From Clostridia bacterium (GTDB lineage: Bacteria > Bacillota > Clostridia > Oscillospirales > CAG-382): DNA of 8,108 nucleotides. The stretch covers positions 1 through 8,108 of the forward strand of contig CAAEPN010000102.1 of the NCBI GenBank assembly GCA_900757905.1, read 5' to 3'. Positions within the stretch are counted from its first letter, which is position 1. Every line of letters begins with the position of its first letter. This document shows positions 6,053 to 8,108 of the stretch, piece by piece. The notes beneath the pieces were generated by a model that was not told the origin of the DNA, ran no database searches, and saw only the letters and a program-made list of their open reading frames with translations. The position numbers were made by a program, and so were the translations under genes.

Positions 6053-6085
6053 GGCACAGACTATGGGAACATGGTCTGTGCCTTT
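6053..6085 (+). terminator. Probable terminator of the small gene
   Basis: A 9-bp stem GGCACAGAC/GTCTGTGCC (6053-6061 with 6074-6082) carries an inner 3-bp extension, ATG/CAT, around a GGAA loop. TTT follows directly and a T-run follows at 6091-6096. The T-tract is broken by ATACGC, so read-through toward the subtilase gene is possible. Confidence 0.65.
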
Positions 6086-6115
6086 ATACGCTTTTTTGTG
6101 TTTTGCCGGTTTCTC

Positions 6116-6144
6116 TTGCAAATTGGCGGCTTTTGTGTTATACT
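6116..6144 (+). promoter_or_regulatory. Promoter of the subtilase gene
   Basis: TTGCAA (6116-6121), a 17-bp spacer, and TATACT (6139-6144, five of six) preceded directly by TGT, an extended -10. It starts 31 nt after the hairpin that ends the small gene. The leader would be about 53 nt. This supports independent transcription of the protease. Confidence 0.72.
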
Positions 6145-6203
6145 ATCAAGAGAATTCCCTTTATTTTGTTCTTAACTTCTATAATTCGTCCCGGAGGTCC
6201 CGT

Positions 6204-7754
6204 ATGAAACGAACCCGTTTGCTTATATTTTTTGCCGCTGTGCTCGGCTTGCTGTTTTCGGTTTCCGCTTTCGCTGAAGCCGCTTATGACGGCTATATTG
6301 TCCGCTTTAAAAACGTCCAAAATGCGGCTTATGCACAGGAAATGCTGGATTCCGCCGTGCTTTTTTCGGAGGACGGCGAATCTGTTTCGGCAGAGCTTGA
6401 GCCGATGGCCGGCGACGGAACGCTTTTCACCGTCGAAAGTGCCGCGCTTGTGGATATGTTGGAACAGACCGGTCTTATTGAATACAGTGAACCGGACTAC
6501 TATCTGGAGTTATATTCGTATGATTATGACGCCGACCCACAGTTCAGCAATCAGTGGGCGCATACCGCGACAAAAATCGCCGAAGCGTGGTCGCTTGGTA
6601 TCTATGGGAACGATGCGACTGTTGCGGTGTTGGATTCCGGCATATACGAGCATACAGACCTTGCGGAGAACCTTTTGCCGGGCGTGAACTTCGTGCCGCC
6701 GCAGGATGAAAGCGGAAAACCGACCGGCCAACCGATCGACAAGACCGACCTGACGGACACGGTGGGGCATGGGACAAGCGTTGCCGGGATCATCTGTGCT
6801 GCCGCGAACGGAAAAGGTGTGGTTGGTGCGGCACACAGAACAAAGGTATTGCCGCTTAAGGTGGCAGGAACGCAGAATTTCACAATCAGTTATGTAGCAG
6901 ATGCTATTATGACAGCCATTGTGCGCGGTGCAGATGTTATCAGCATGAGCTTCGGCGGCGATGCGAACAGTACGACTTTGCACAATGCCATTGACATGGC
7001 GATGGAAGAATATAATATTATCGTGGTTGCTGCCGCCGGAAATGACGGGCAAAAAAGCGACGGGGGAAAGTATTCGTATCCGGCAAGCTATGACGGTGTT
7101 ATCAGTGTAGGCAATCTTATGCGTTCGGGCGGCGGTTATACCTGTTCGCCGTCCTCCCAGCACAATGATAAGGTGACTATCATCGCGCCGGGTACGTCGG
7201 TCTATTCGACAAGAACAAACGGCAGCTATTCAGCTGTGAGCGGTACGTCGTTTTCCGCGCCGTATATTGCGGCGGTCGCGGCTCTTGCAAAATCGGTGGA
7301 TAAAAACATCACGCCGGCGCATTTCAGAGAGCTTTTGATAGCGACGGCGGACAAATCGTTTCTTAACGGCGCAGAACGGAGCGATTACTACGGATACGGA
7401 CTTGTTAACGCCGGTGCATTATTACGTGCGCTTGCGAAGGAGCAGAGCTTTGAAGTAAATGGGACGATCGGTTTCATTTCGCCGGTCGATCTTCGCACGG
7501 ATGACGGCGCGACGGTGACATTTTCCGATTTATCGGGAGTTTCCGAAGAAAGCGAATTTTCGTTGATTGCCGGACTGTTTTCGGGCAAGCGGCCGCTTAG
7601 TTTTCGTGTGCTTGCGGGCGCGTTGACGTCAGGCGGTTCGGAAGAATTGGATCTTACCGGGATGACCGAGGGCAGCGGCGTGCTGCGGTGCTATTTGCTT
7701 GATTCGGCCGGACGACCGGTATCGAAGGTCAGGGAGAAGAGCTTGAGTGCCTGA
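6204..7754 (+). CDS. Secreted subtilisin-family serine protease (S8) with prodomain
   Basis: This is an extracellular serine endopeptidase of 516 residues. ATG 6204 is chosen because GGAGG (6193-6197) lies 6 nt upstream and a signal peptide follows (MKRTR, hydrophobic core, likely cut after AFA, residue 24). Residues about 28-104 look like an I9-type inhibitory prodomain (YIVRFK at 31-36, EYSEPDYY at 93-100), followed by the common mature-start signature DPQFSNQW (111-118). The catalytic domain has Asp144 in AVLDSG, His189 in GHGTSVAG, the oxyanion Asn280 in AAAGND and Ser349 in SGTSFSAP, so all key residues are present. The tail (about 415-516) matches nothing I know and has no sortase signal, SLH or membrane anchor, so release into the medium is likely. 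It has its own promoter and terminator. Possible targets include surface proteins or the adjacent small peptide; both are guesses. Confidence 0.93.
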   Translation: MKRTRLLIFFAAVLGLLFSVSAFAEAAYDGYIVRFKNVQNAAYAQEMLDSAVLFSEDGESVSAELEPMAGDGTLFTVESAALVDMLEQTGLIEYSEPDYYLELYSYDYDADPQFSNQWAHTATKIAEAWSLGIYGNDATVAVLDSGIYEHTDLAENLLPGVNFVPPQDESGKPTGQPIDKTDLTDTVGHGTSVAGIICAAANGKGVVGAAHRTKVLPLKVAGTQNFTISYVADAIMTAIVRGADVISMSFGGDANSTTLHNAIDMAMEEYNIIVVAAAGNDGQKSDGGKYSYPASYDGVISVGNLMRSGGGYTCSPSSQHNDKVTIIAPGTSVYSTRTNGSYSAVSGTSFSAPYIAAVAALAKSVDKNITPAHFRELLIATADKSFLNGAERSDYYGYGLVNAGALLRALAKEQSFEVNGTIGFISPVDLRTDDGATVTFSDLSGVSEESEFSLIAGLFSGKRPLSFRVLAGALTSGGSEELDLTGMTEGSGVLRCYLLDSAGRPVSKVREKSLSA

Positions 7755-7761
7755 AAAAAAG

Positions 7762-7793
7762 AGGCTCACGCGAATTTGTTCGCGTGAGCCTTT
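7762..7793 (+). terminator. Intrinsic terminator of the subtilase gene
   Basis: A perfect 13-bp stem AGGCTCACGCGAA/TTCGCGTGAGCCT (7762-7774 with 7779-7791) has a TTTG loop and ends in TTT. An A-run precedes it (7754-7760), so it may also act on the opposite strand. The T-tract is short, but the stem is long and GC-rich. It begins 7 nt after the stop codon. Confidence 0.88.
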
Positions 7794-7917
7794 AAAATAG
7801 CGACCTTTCGGACCGAGTGTTACTTTTTGTGCGTCGGAGAGCGCCGAAACAGGGAGAATTGCGAACGGATGTGAGCAAGGCGACCATGTTTCAAGGAGTC
7901 GGCAAGCTCTGCGACCC

Positions 7918-8108
7918 CGGTTCAAATCGCCGGTCGATACAGTATTTTGGATAGGATGACCGGCTTTTATCAGGTAACCAGCTATGTAAGAGCTGCTATT
8001 TCGCACAGAATCGACGGCAATGATTTGAACCGCTACTAACTCCGAGCCTTGCACAAACGGATATGCGGCTTTGCACGAACTCGAAGCGGATTCTTTTGAT
8101 AACAGTAG
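7918..8108 (-). repeat. Dispersed 191-bp intergenic repeat, copy B (inverted)
   Basis: This is the second copy of the element at 3819-4009, in reverse orientation and without a single gap; similarity reaches the last base of the window, so the repeat may continue beyond it. The inverted 11-mers are intact here too (CGGTTCAAATC at 7918-7928 and GATTTGAACCG at 8022-8032) and again bound exactly 115 bp. A minus-strand open frame (7629-8054) crosses it and continues through the terminator into the 3' end of the protease gene, so it is spurious. The stretch between the terminator and this copy (7797-7917) has no gene and no clear match to what follows copy A. Confidence 0.8.

Noticed and set aside
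6510..7163. Minus-strand open frame of 217 codons inside the protease gene
   Set aside because: The plus-strand frame has a full S8 catalytic set and signal peptide; the antisense product resembles no family.
7905..7945. tRNA-like T-arm (GGTTCAAATC) in both repeats
   Set aside because: No matching acceptor stem, D-arm or anticodon arm lies upstream at the right spacing in either copy or orientation; only the T-loop consensus matches.
7629..8054. Minus-strand open frame of 141 codons across repeat copy B
   Set aside because: It spans the repeat, the terminator and the 3' end of the protease gene; the shared part with copy A shows no codon-position bias in its substitutions.
3819..8108. Composite transposon bounded by the inverted repeats
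   Set aside because: No transposase or integrase lies between the copies, and at about 80% identity they are too diverged to be the ends of a recently moved unit.

Overview
The window looks like chromosomal DNA of a Gram-positive gut clostridium, most likely of the Oscillospiraceae/Ruminococcaceae type. The grounds are an SLH-anchored surface protein, a clostridial-style MelA, Shine-Dalgarno sites close to AGGAGG ahead of every gene, sigma-A-like promoters with 17-bp spacers, and long intergenic stretches filled with dispersed repeats and hairpins. The genus is inference; there is no rRNA or other marker gene.

Layout: 1-236 is a hairpin-rich leader with a tandem 11-bp repeat and a good promoter. 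It drives a 1098-residue S-layer-type protein (237-3533, +) that ends at a strong TTCG-loop terminator. Then comes about 630 bp without a gene (3594-4219), holding a 191-bp dispersed repeat (copy A, 3819-4009), a run of hairpins (4020-4167) and a terminator for the gene facing it. melA (4220-5542, -) encodes a GH4 alpha-galactosidase. From the same intergenic region, pointing the other way, starts a 35-codon gene (5901-6008, +) with a clear ribosome binding site and the codon choice of a highly expressed gene. A secreted subtilisin-family protease (6204-7754, +) follows with its own promoter and terminator. The window ends in a second copy of the 191-bp repeat (copy B, 7918-8108), inverted and ungapped relative to copy A.

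The three long genes each have their own promoter and terminator. The small gene has a hairpin after it and only a weak promoter before it. There is therefore no classical operon: two surface or extracellular proteins (S-layer protein, subtilase), one intracellular sugar hydrolase and a small peptide of unknown role are interleaved with repeats.

The most promising unknowns are (i) the 35-residue acidic, Ile-rich peptide beside the subtilase, which has the look of a conserved-head small peptide or peptide precursor, and (ii) the 191-bp repeat, whose 115-bp core is bounded by perfect 11-bp inverted ends in both copies and whose substitutions do not follow a protein-coding pattern. No tRNA, rRNA, CRISPR array, transposase or phage gene is visible.
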